64,000 nucleotides of DNA from positions 124,001-188,000 of the forward strand of contig NZ_KE386571.1 in assembly GCF_000427645.1 (NCBI RefSeq), given 5' to 3'. The notes under the pieces were generated by a model. It was not told the origin of the DNA, ran no database searches, and saw nothing but the letters and a program-made list of their open reading frames with translations. Below, piece after piece: positions 8,681 through 17,111 of the stretch. A program made the position numbers and the translations under genes. The number at the start of each line of letters is the position of its first letter. The first letter of the stretch is position 1. The stretch is from Sphingomonas phyllosphaerae FA2 (GTDB lineage: Bacteria > Pseudomonadota > Alphaproteobacteria > Sphingomonadales > Sphingomonadaceae).

Positions 8681-10879
8681 ATGAAGACCAGCACCGGCGT
8701 CGCTCTCGGCCTCCTGCTCGCGGCAACCTCGTCGATGGCGGTGTCGGGCGATGCGCCGGGGCTGTTCCGCTACGTCGACCCGCGCGTCGGCAACGGCAAC
8801 GACGATCAGGGCGACACGGTCCCCGGCCCGACGCGCCCCGCCGGCTCGATCCATCCCAGCCCGCAGACCCTGGTCGGCAGCAACGCCGGCTACGATCGCG
8901 ACGCCCCGCTCAGCGGCTTCGCGCAACTCCACACGCAAGGCTCGGGCGGGCGCACCACCTACGGCACCTTCCTGATCTCGCCGCAGACGGGCGCACCGGT
9001 CTTCGACGAGGCGCGCCATCTCTCGCCCAAGGCTGACGAGCGCGTCGCCGCCGACGCCTATGCGGTGACGCTGACCCGCTATGGCATCCGCGCCGAGGTG
9101 ACCCCCGCGCCCTATGCCGCGATCTACCGCTTCAGCTACCCCGCCGGACAGCCGGCGACGATGGTCTTCGACATCACCCGCAAGATCCGCGGCGAGCTGG
9201 CGAGCGCGGGCTCCGACGTGACGATCGACCCGGCGCGCGGTCGGATCACCGGCCGGGTGCGGACGCGCAATTACTGGAACCCGGCCGAGGTCGATATCTG
9301 GTTCGTCGCACAGCTCGATCGCACGCCGACCCGCTGGGGTGTCCATGTCGGCGCGGCCGATCGCGACGGTGCGACGCAGGCAAGTGCACCGGGCGACACC
9401 CAACTCGCCGGCTGGTGGCAGTTCGACGCCAAAGCCGCGACGCCGGTCCAGTTGAAGGTGGCAATTTCGTTCAGCAGCGCGTCCCGCGCCGCCGAATTGC
9501 TCGACGAAGATATCCACGGCTGGAACTTCGAGGCCGTCCGTCGTGGCACGCAGGCGGCCTGGAACCGCGAACTGGCGCGCGCCATGATCGACGGCGTCCC
9601 CGATGCCGACAAGCGCCGCTTCTACACCGCGCTCTATCACAGCGCCGTACAACCGCGCGACCGCACCCGCGACCAACCGCTCGCCGACTGCAAGACCCCG
9701 TATTGGGACGATTATTACACGCTGTGGGACACGTATCGCACCGGCTTCCCGCTGATGTCGCTGCTCCGCCCCGGCGTCTACCGCGACAATGTCGCTTCGA
9801 TCGTGCGCACCTACCGGCGCTTCGGCGCGGCGCATACCGCCTTCATTGCAGGGCGAAATTACCATGTCGGGCAGGGCGGGGACGAGGTCGACAATGTGCT
9901 GGGCGAGGCGCTGATCCGCGGCGTGCCCGGCATCGACTGGCGCAGTGCCGCTCCCGCCGCGCTGCATAACGCCCTGAAAGAACGAAGCTCCCGCTACCGC
10001 GAACAGGGCTGGTTCGCGGTCGGCGACGCGAGCCCCGAGCCCGACAACCAGCGTGCCCGCTCCGGCTCGTCGACGCCGGCCTTCGCGCTAAACGATTATT
10101 ATGCCGCGCGTTTGGCTGAAGCGATTGGTGACAGCGGCAAGGCGGCGATGCTCCGCCAGCGCGCGCTTGGCTGGCGCAACGTTTGGAATCCTGAGGCGAC
10201 CAGCGACGGCTACCGCGGTTTCATCATCCCGCGCTACCCCGACGGCCGCTTCCAGCCGCTCGACCCCAAGATCGGCTGGGACGGCAAAAAGTACGAGAAT
10301 GTCGGCTTTTACGAGGGGACGGCATGGGTCTATTCCTATGCGATGCTCCACGACGTGCCGGGCATGATCGACGTGATGGGCGGCCGCGCCTTGTTCACCG
10401 AACGCCTGCGCCACGCACTCGACGCGGGCCTGATCGACATCACCAACGAACCCAGCTTCGCGACGCCGTGGCTGTTCAGCGAGGTCGGTCGTCCCGACCT
10501 GTCGAGTTACTGGGCGGACCGCATCTTCCGCCGCTTCACCCCGGATGCCTATCCGGGTGACGAGGACAATGGCGCGATGAGTTCGCACTATGTTTTCAAT
10601 CGTCTCGGCTTGTTCCCGAAGCTGACCACCAACCTCTATTACCTCCACGCTCCGCACCAGCCGCGCGGCACGATCGCGGCGGCGAACGGCAAGCGCTTCA
10701 CCATCGTCGCCGATAATTGGCGACCGGGGCGCATCTACATCGCCTCCGCCACGCTGAATGGTCGCCCGCTCGACACGCCGTTCATCCGGCAGCGCGACAT
10801 CACCGGCGGCGGGGAGCTGCGGCTGATCCTGTCGGACACGCCGACCCGGTGGGGACAGGCGGCGCCCGGGCCGGCGTGA
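8681..10879 (+). CDS. GH92 family alpha-mannosidase-like glycosidase, exported
   Basis: 732 residues, the usual GH92 size, with an N-terminal signal peptide. Family hallmarks: YVDPRVGNGNDDQGDTVPGP at the start, the SGFAQLHTQGSGG and TYGTF block, the helical-domain segment FYEGTAWVYSY, and GDEDNGAMSSHYVFNRLG near residues 625-641, which contains the acidic residues that act as catalytic base in GH92. These are calcium-dependent exo-alpha-mannosidases that clip N-glycans or mannans in the periplasm. Linkage specificity cannot be read here. It converges on the GH27 gene with only 4 bp between the stops. Confidence 0.9.
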   Translation: MKTSTGVALGLLLAATSSMAVSGDAPGLFRYVDPRVGNGNDDQGDTVPGPTRPAGSIHPSPQTLVGSNAGYDRDAPLSGFAQLHTQGSGGRTTYGTFLISPQTGAPVFDEARHLSPKADERVAADAYAVTLTRYGIRAEVTPAPYAAIYRFSYPAGQPATMVFDITRKIRGELASAGSDVTIDPARGRITGRVRTRNYWNPAEVDIWFVAQLDRTPTRWGVHVGAADRDGATQASAPGDTQLAGWWQFDAKAATPVQLKVAISFSSASRAAELLDEDIHGWNFEAVRRGTQAAWNRELARAMIDGVPDADKRRFYTALYHSAVQPRDRTRDQPLADCKTPYWDDYYTLWDTYRTGFPLMSLLRPGVYRDNVASIVRTYRRFGAAHTAFIAGRNYHVGQGGDEVDNVLGEALIRGVPGIDWRSAAPAALHNALKERSSRYREQGWFAVGDASPEPDNQRARSGSSTPAFALNDYYAARLAEAIGDSGKAAMLRQRALGWRNVWNPEATSDGYRGFIIPRYPDGRFQPLDPKIGWDGKKYENVGFYEGTAWVYSYAMLHDVPGMIDVMGGRALFTERLRHALDAGLIDITNEPSFATPWLFSEVGRPDLSSYWADRIFRRFTPDAYPGDEDNGAMSSHYVFNRLGLFPKLTTNLYYLHAPHQPRGTIAAANGKRFTIVADNWRPGRIYIASATLNGRPLDTPFIRQRDITGGGELRLILSDTPTRWGQAAPGPA

Positions 10880-10883
10880 CGCA

Positions 10884-12698
10884 TCACGCGTCGGGTCGGC
10901 GATGCAGGCTCATGCGATACCAGCCGAATTCCTTGAGCCCGTCCGCCGCGGGCGGGGCGACAAGCTCCAACTGCCGTGCGTCGCGGACATGCAGGATCAT
11001 CTGGTGCGCCTTCTGCGATGCGACCCCCTCGGCCAGCGTCCTGCCGCCGACGCGAATGACATAGCGCCCCGTGGTCCCGCCAAGCGTCCGCGGATCCAGC
11101 GAGACGCGATCGTACCGCCCGCCAAGGTCGATGCGCACCCGTGATCCCGCGGCGACGCCCAGCCCGGCATGATCGGGCTTGCCGTCCAGCAACAGCGGCG
11201 CGCCGTACGGACGAAAGCCGATCTGCGCGAGCACCCACTGGCGTGCCGGGGTGCGGTCGGGCGCCTTGAAGCCTTCGTCCGCCACGTCGAACCGCGCCGG
11301 CAGATCGGCGGGCAGATCGATGCCATCGGCAAGCGGGCGACCCTCGACCAGCAGCAGCGCGGTCTCCTGCGGCGCGAGCGCAACGCTGATCCGGCCGTTC
11401 GTCGCCGCCGTCGTCGCGTCGGTCCACAGATCGTGGATGCGCGTCGGCGCGGTCGGGGCCAGCCCCAGATCGGCGAGGTCGACCGAGAGCTTCAGCGGCG
11501 CCTTGCCACGATTGATGAGCGCCACGGCCTTGCGTCCCGGCGTCGACAGCGCCTTGGCGACGATCTGCCCATCGCCGACGCGGGACACGACCACACCCTG
11601 ATTGCCCGCCGGGTCCTGATCGACGGCGATCACCGCGCGGTTACCGACGATCGCCGCGATCTCGGGGGTCATGCGGCGCAGATCGTTGCCGAGAATCAGC
11701 GGTGCGGCGAGCACCGCCCAAAGGCTCATGTGCGCGCGCGCTGCCGTCAGGTGCTTGCCGTCGAACGCGCCGTTGCCGACCTCCAGCATGTCCGGGTCGT
11801 TCCAATGTCCCGGCCCGGCGAACAACGCGCGCGACGCGGCGCTGTCGAAATTGAAGAGCATCGCGTCCCACGACGGCGAGATGTCGAAGCTGGTGCGCGA
11901 CATCTGCCCATAGCGCTGCGCCCAGTCGTTGACGTCGGCCTGCCCCCACGCACAGATCGAGATCAGCGGCGTCCTTCCCGGCGCGACGCGGCGCACTTCC
12001 TCGGCAAAGTCTGCATATTGCCGTGCCAATTCGCCCGCTTTCGATTGCGCTGGTTTTTCGCGCACGATCAGCGGGGTGAAGGCGCGGAACGTGCCGTCCG
12101 TCACCTCGCCGACGTCAGGGGCATAATCCGCCACACCGCACGCATCGACCTTGATGAAATCGAACCCCCATTTCGTGAACAGCAAGGCGGCGTCCTGCGC
12201 ATGGTGGCCGTAGGTGCCGACTTCGCGTTGCTGCACCGTGCCGGCGGGCAGATTGGGAGTGCCTGGCCGCCAGCGCTGCGAACAGGTGTTCAGCCCGATG
12301 TCGGTATAGATGCCCGCCTTCAGCCCCATCGCATGCAGCCGATCGACGAACGGGCGCAGGCTGGTGGTGCCGTCCGGAAGCGCGGCAGACGGATAGATGG
12401 TGGTCCGCACGCGGATCGTGTCCGCCTCACGACGAAGCCACCACCCGTCGTCGATGTTGACGTGATCGTAGCCGAGCTTTGCCAGCCCGGACGAGACGAG
12501 CAGATCGGCCTGCGCCATCGCCTCGGCCTCGCCGTAATTCAGGTCGAAGACGTTATAGGGGTTCCAGCCCATCGGCGGTGTCCGCGCCGCATTCTGGGCA
12601 TTGGCGGAGGTTACGGCTGCGAGAGCCGCTGCCGCAGCATGCAAGGCGGCCACCCGGCTGATACGCTGCACTATCCCCACGGTCCGTTCCCTCATCAC
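10884..12698 (-). CDS. GH27 alpha-galactosidase with C-terminal NPCBM domain
   Basis: 604 residues. A signal peptide (about residues 1-35) precedes the GH27 barrel starting TPPMGWNPYN. The likely nucleophile is Asp185 in FIKVDACG; the acid/base aspartate lies in GHWNDPDMLEVGNG near residues 300-303. A beta-sandwich domain follows, then a C-terminal NPCBM-like carbohydrate-binding module (about residues 460-600). The enzyme should release alpha-1,6- or related galactose from plant galactosides outside the cytoplasm. It is divergent from the IclR gene, which is the obvious candidate regulator. Confidence 0.93.
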   Translation of the reverse strand: MMRERTVGIVQRISRVAALHAAAAALAAVTSANAQNAARTPPMGWNPYNVFDLNYGEAEAMAQADLLVSSGLAKLGYDHVNIDDGWWLRREADTIRVRTTIYPSAALPDGTTSLRPFVDRLHAMGLKAGIYTDIGLNTCSQRWRPGTPNLPAGTVQQREVGTYGHHAQDAALLFTKWGFDFIKVDACGVADYAPDVGEVTDGTFRAFTPLIVREKPAQSKAGELARQYADFAEEVRRVAPGRTPLISICAWGQADVNDWAQRYGQMSRTSFDISPSWDAMLFNFDSAASRALFAGPGHWNDPDMLEVGNGAFDGKHLTAARAHMSLWAVLAAPLILGNDLRRMTPEIAAIVGNRAVIAVDQDPAGNQGVVVSRVGDGQIVAKALSTPGRKAVALINRGKAPLKLSVDLADLGLAPTAPTRIHDLWTDATTAATNGRISVALAPQETALLLVEGRPLADGIDLPADLPARFDVADEGFKAPDRTPARQWVLAQIGFRPYGAPLLLDGKPDHAGLGVAAGSRVRIDLGGRYDRVSLDPRTLGGTTGRYVIRVGGRTLAEGVASQKAHQMILHVRDARQLELVAPPAADGLKEFGWYRMSLHRRPDA

Positions 12699-12876
12699 TC
12701 ATTTGATGAAATACGTATACGATCTGCAGGTGCGATGCCAACACCGGTCAGAATCCTGAATTCGACCTGTCCTGCGCGGGCCGGTGGTGGGCTTGACTGG
12801 CTATTGCTCCGTGCCGAAGGATGCGCCACCTCGATAGCAGCTCGAGTGTCCCCGCACGCCCATAGAAAAGGCCCCC
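12699..12876. promoter_or_regulatory. divergent promoter region GH27 / IclR
   Basis: 178 bases between divergent starts. Close to the GH27 start lies an AT-rich stretch with an 8-bp palindrome ATACGTAT (12711-12718) next to an ATTT/AAAT inverted repeat, the best candidate for an IclR operator. Assignment is inference only. Confidence 0.35.
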
Positions 12877-13689
12877 ATGCCCAACCGACGTGAGCCATCT
12901 GGAGAGGAGTCGGCCCCGTCCGCCATCGTCGGGGCGGGGAGCCAGACGTTGATGCGCGGGCTCGATGTGCTGGAGGCGCTGGTTGACGAGCAATTGACGG
13001 TCGGCGACCTGGCCGAGCGTGTCGGCCTGAACAAGAGCACCACCTACCGGCTTGCCTCGGCGCTGGTCGATCGCGGATATCTCGCCGCGACGCCGCGCGC
13101 GGGATACCGGCTGGGGCCGAAGCTGCTGGCGTTGGGCTCGGCGGCGCGCGATCAGGTAGACTTGGTGCAGGCGGCGCGACCGATCATCGAGGATCTGGCG
13201 GCGCTGACGGAGGATACCGTGCACCTTGGTGTGCTCGATGCCGATCAGGCGCTGTACCTCGACAAGGTGCCGGGGCGGCGTCGCGTCGTGGTCTCCAGCC
13301 GGGTCGGGGATCGCCACCCGCTGACCTCCACCGGGCTCGGCAAGGCGCTGATGCTGGACCACGACCCATCCTATTGGGAGGAGCGGCTCGCTGCCGAACA
13401 GGCCGACGCACGTCGGACCTGGGCGACGTGGAAAAAGCGGATGGCCGATTACAGGCAGCACGGTCGCGCGTTCGATCTCGAGGAGAATGAGGATCGTATC
13501 CGCTGCGTGGCGGCGCCGATCCGCGACGTGCACGACCGGATCGTCGCCGCGATCAGCGTCTCGGGCGCGGCGCATTACATGGAAGATGCGCGGATGGATG
13601 CGTTGAGCCGCGACGTGCTGGCTGCGGCCGAGCAGATCAGTGCCGCGATCGGACATCGGGGGGCGGGCGGCAAGCGGCCGAAAAGATGA
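12877..13689 (+). CDS. IclR family transcriptional regulator
   Basis: 270 residues. The N-terminal winged helix (LTVGDLAERVGLNKSTTYRL, residues about 45-65) is followed by the IclR effector domain (HPLTSTGLGKALM; IRCVAAPIRDVHDRIVAAISV). IclR proteins usually act as repressors or activators of sugar and aromatic catabolism. Being divergent from GH27 and upstream of GH78 suggests control of the glycosidase cluster by a breakdown product; the ligand is unknown. Confidence 0.92.
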   Translation: MPNRREPSGEESAPSAIVGAGSQTLMRGLDVLEALVDEQLTVGDLAERVGLNKSTTYRLASALVDRGYLAATPRAGYRLGPKLLALGSAARDQVDLVQAARPIIEDLAALTEDTVHLGVLDADQALYLDKVPGRRRVVVSSRVGDRHPLTSTGLGKALMLDHDPSYWEERLAAEQADARRTWATWKKRMADYRQHGRAFDLEENEDRIRCVAAPIRDVHDRIVAAISVSGAAHYMEDARMDALSRDVLAAAEQISAAIGHRGAGGKRPKR

Positions 13690-13853
13690 TCTTCAGGATG
13701 TGGACCTTTCTCCAGATGATGACTAAGGTTGCCCCGGTCATGAGATAAGCCGGGCGGTGTCGGTAACGTGCTGCGAGCTGGATCGGGCGGACGAGGAGCC
13801 GGCCGACGGTGAGCGGGGCGGGGGCCGCCCGGTGGGCGCGGGGAGATGGTTTG

Positions 13854-16800
13854 ATGCCGAGGCGACGTTCCGTTTTGCTGGGGGCCGGCGCCGGCCTCGC
13901 CCTTTTGCCGATGCGCGACGGTGCGCTCGCCGCGACGCCCGCGGTTCCGGCGTGGGGCGTCGACGGACTGCTGGTCGGCGGCTTGCGCGAGCCGATGGGT
14001 CTGCACGACACGCAGCCGCGGCTGTCGTGGCAGCTTCGCTCCAGCCGGCGCGGGGCGCGGCAGGCGGCGTGGCAGGTCGGGGTCGCCTCGACGCGGGCGG
14101 GCGCGGAGGCGGGACGGTTCGACCTGTGGGACAGCGGGCGGATCGCGGGCGAGCGGTGTTTCGACGTCGCTTATGGCGGTGCGCCGCTCACGTCACGCCA
14201 GCGCGTCTGGTGGCGGGTGACCGCCTGGGACGAGCGTGGGACGGCGGCGACCTCAGCGGTTTCGTTCTGGGAAATGGGGCTACTGGCCGCGACCGACTGG
14301 TCGGCGTCTTGGCTGTCCGCGGAAACGCCGCTGCAACGCGCCGATCGCGAGGCCGGGCTGGGCTGGCGGGCCGCACCGGTGGCGAAGCGGGGTGAGCGCC
14401 AGATGTTTCGGCTGCGCTTCGATGCCCTCAGCGATGGTGAGCTGACCGCGCTGATCGCGTGCAGCGGCAATTGCACCGTGCGCGTCGACGGGAACGAGAT
14501 CATCGCGCCGAAACGCGGCGGCTGGGGATCGCCCGGTCCGCGCAGCGCGGTCGTGCCGGTCACCGCGGGTGCCCATGCGCTGACGATCGAGACGCGCGCG
14601 CCGGGCGATGCGCCCGCGCGCGCCGCGGCGTTGCTGCGCGTGACGACTGCCGACGGGCGCACGGTGCGCTTCGGCGGCGATGGGCTCGAGTGCCGGGTGG
14701 GCGCGGACGAGGCGGGCTGGGTGCCGACCACCGCAGCGGATGGACAGGCGACGGTGCCCGCGCGCGCCGCGACGCTGCTGCGCAAGGGCTTCCGCGTCGA
14801 TGGCCGCGTCGCCAGCGCGCGGCTCTACCTGACCGCGCTCGGCATGTACGAGGCGGAACTCAACGGCAAGCGGCTCGACGATGCACTGCTGCGGCCCGAA
14901 TTCACCGACTATCGCAAACATTGCCTCTATTGTGTCGAGGATGTTGCCGACACGCTGGTGCCCGGCGACAATGTGCTGGGCGTGCATGTCGCCGATGGCT
15001 GGTACGGCAGCTATATCTCGCCGGACGGGCGCTTTTCCTATGGCGAACCGCCGCTCCGCCTCTTCGGGCAGCTCGAGATCCGCTACGAGGACGGACGCAC
15101 GCAGACGGTGGCGACCGGCCCGGGCTGGATGGTGGCGGAATCGCCGGTGACGAGCGCGACGATCTACGACGGCGAACATTATGACGCGCGCCGCGCGCTG
15201 GACGGCTGGAGCCGCGCCGGCTTCACGCCCGGCGCCGGCTGGTCGCCCGCGGTCGAAGCGGCGCCGGCGACTGCGGCACTGGTGGCGGCGACCGTGCCGC
15301 CGATCCGTCGCAAGGAACGCCTGCCCGCGCAGACGATCGCGACGCTGCCCGACGACGCGTCGGTGGTGGATTTCGGGCAGAACTTCACCGGCTGGACGCG
15401 TGTCGTGCTGAAGGGACGACGCGGCACGACGGTGCGGCTGCGCTATTCGGAACTGCTGAACGCCGACGGCAGCGTCGATCAGAGCAACCTGCGCGCCGCC
15501 GATGCCACCGATCATTATACGTTCGCCACCGATGGCGAAGCGGAACGCTACGAACCACGCTTCACCTATCACGGCTTCCGCTACGTGCAGGTGGAGGGGC
15601 TCGGCCGCCCGATCACCGCCGCGGAGATCACCGGCGTCTCGATCCGTAGCGACCTGACCGAGACCAGCGACCTGCAGCTCGGCAGCTACGTGCCACAACG
15701 GCTGTGGCTCAACAGCCGCTGGAGCCAGCGGTCGAACTTCACCGGCATCCCCACCGATTGCCCGCAGCGCGACGAGCGGCTGGGCTGGACCGGCGACGCG
15801 CACGTCTTCTGGGACGCGGCCAGCTTCAACATGGATACCGCAGCGTTCACGCAGCGCTTCATGCGCGACATGCGCGATGCGCAGCGCGACAGCGGCGCCT
15901 ATTCGGACATCGCGCCGGTCGCGCGCCACGATCACTTCGCCGAGCCGGGTTCGTCGCCGGGCTGGGGCGACGCCGGTGTCGCGCTGCCGTGGACGGTGTG
16001 GCAGCGCTATGGCGACACCGCGATCATCGAGCAGCATTGGGCATCGATGGAGCGGTTCCTCGCCTCGATCCAGGCGAGCAACCCCGATCTGATATGGTCG
16101 AAGGCGCGCGGCGTCGATTATGGCGACTGGCTGGCGCTCGACGCGGTCAACCCCGGCGATCCGACCACGCCCAAGGACCTGATCGGCACCGCTTTCTGGA
16201 AGGCCGCGGCGGACCAGATGGCCGACATGGCGCGCGCCAGCGGGCGGGCGCAGGACGCGGTGCGCTATGCCGCGCTGTCGGGCAAGCTGGCTGCGGCGTT
16301 CCGACGCGCGTTCGTGCGCGCCGACGGGACGATCGGCAACGGCTCGCAGACCGGCTACATCCTTGCGCTGCATTTCGATTTGCTCGCGCCGGGCGCGCGG
16401 TCAGGGGCGGTGCAGCGTCTGGTGGCGGATATCAGACGGCGCGGCACGTTGCTGTCGACCGGCTTCCTCGGCACGCCCTACAGCCTCGACGTGCTGGCGG
16501 ACGCCGGCGAGATCGGGCTGGTCTACGATCTGTTGCTGCGCACCGAATATCCGTCGTGGGGCTATATGATCGCCAAGGGCGCGACGACGACCTGGGAACG
16601 GTGGAACAGCGACGCGGGCGACCGCTCGATGAACTCGTTCAACCATTATGCGCTGGGTGCCGTGGTCGGCTTCATGTTCCGGCGTATCGGGGGGATCGCA
16701 CCGACCGCGCCGGGCTTCACGCGCTTCACCGTCCGCCCGCTGCGGGACGCGCGGATGACGTCGGCGGGCGCGACGTACGACTCGCGGCTCGGGCGGATCG

Positions 16801-17000
16801 GCACGCGCTGGCGGCAGGACGAGGACCGCTTCTCGCTCGATTTGACGGTGCCGGTCGGCAGCGTGGCCCGCGTCCACCTGCCCGCGGCACAGGGGGTGCG
16901 TGTTCTGGAAGGCGGCAAGCCCGCGACGATCGAACAGCGCACCGCACAGGAAGCGATCCTGAGCGTCCCGGCGGGTACCTACCAATTCGAGGTCGGCTAA
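13854..17000 (+). CDS. GH78 alpha-L-rhamnosidase, Tat-exported
   Basis: 1048 residues. The N-terminus (MPRRRSVLLGAGAGLALLP) looks like a twin-arginine signal. Domains in order: N-terminal beta domains, a carbohydrate-binding-like domain, the (alpha/alpha)6 catalytic barrel, and a C-terminal beta-sandwich. The GH78 signature PTDCPQRDERLGWTGDAHVF (Asp640 and the following Glu) and TTWERWNSD are both present. It removes alpha-L-rhamnose, typically from pectin (rhamnogalacturonan) side chains or flavonoid glycosides. An upstream in-frame start at 13809 would not give a signal peptide, so 13854 is preferred. Confidence 0.93.
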   Translation: MPRRRSVLLGAGAGLALLPMRDGALAATPAVPAWGVDGLLVGGLREPMGLHDTQPRLSWQLRSSRRGARQAAWQVGVASTRAGAEAGRFDLWDSGRIAGERCFDVAYGGAPLTSRQRVWWRVTAWDERGTAATSAVSFWEMGLLAATDWSASWLSAETPLQRADREAGLGWRAAPVAKRGERQMFRLRFDALSDGELTALIACSGNCTVRVDGNEIIAPKRGGWGSPGPRSAVVPVTAGAHALTIETRAPGDAPARAAALLRVTTADGRTVRFGGDGLECRVGADEAGWVPTTAADGQATVPARAATLLRKGFRVDGRVASARLYLTALGMYEAELNGKRLDDALLRPEFTDYRKHCLYCVEDVADTLVPGDNVLGVHVADGWYGSYISPDGRFSYGEPPLRLFGQLEIRYEDGRTQTVATGPGWMVAESPVTSATIYDGEHYDARRALDGWSRAGFTPGAGWSPAVEAAPATAALVAATVPPIRRKERLPAQTIATLPDDASVVDFGQNFTGWTRVVLKGRRGTTVRLRYSELLNADGSVDQSNLRAADATDHYTFATDGEAERYEPRFTYHGFRYVQVEGLGRPITAAEITGVSIRSDLTETSDLQLGSYVPQRLWLNSRWSQRSNFTGIPTDCPQRDERLGWTGDAHVFWDAASFNMDTAAFTQRFMRDMRDAQRDSGAYSDIAPVARHDHFAEPGSSPGWGDAGVALPWTVWQRYGDTAIIEQHWASMERFLASIQASNPDLIWSKARGVDYGDWLALDAVNPGDPTTPKDLIGTAFWKAAADQMADMARASGRAQDAVRYAALSGKLAAAFRRAFVRADGTIGNGSQTGYILALHFDLLAPGARSGAVQRLVADIRRRGTLLSTGFLGTPYSLDVLADAGEIGLVYDLLLRTEYPSWGYMIAKGATTTWERWNSDAGDRSMNSFNHYALGAVVGFMFRRIGGIAPTAPGFTRFTVRPLRDARMTSAGATYDSRLGRIGTRWRQDEDRFSLDLTVPVGSVARVHLPAAQGVRVLEGGKPATIEQRTAQEAILSVPAGTYQFEVG

Positions 17001-17076
17001 CCCGCGGGCAACGCCCGGGATCGGCTAGGCTTCCGGCCCGACGCGCGAGGACGTGCGGCGGCGGCCCGGAGTCCGA

Positions 17077-17102
17077 CCGCGACCGCCGGAATGCGGTCGC
17101 GG
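17077..17102. terminator. hairpin between convergent GH78 and TonB receptor genes
   Basis: A perfect 10-bp stem (CCGCGACCGC / GCGGTCGCGG) with a 6-nt loop lies in the 111-bp gap between two convergent stops. No T-run on either side, so a bidirectional terminator is only probable. Confidence 0.45.
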
Positions 17103-17111
17103 CGGTGATGG

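Noticed and set aside
11169..12893. 574-codon open frame on the plus strand opposite the GH27 gene
   Set aside because: The opposite strand has clear catalytic motifs; this translation is basic and motif-free.
13690..13853. A 20-codon frame (start 13686) between IclR and GH78
   Set aside because: Too short, no ribosome site, no hydrophobic or conserved pattern.
14280..16373. 697-codon minus-strand frame inside the GH78 gene
   Set aside because: Shadow of the rhamnosidase; composition typical of antisense GC-rich frames.
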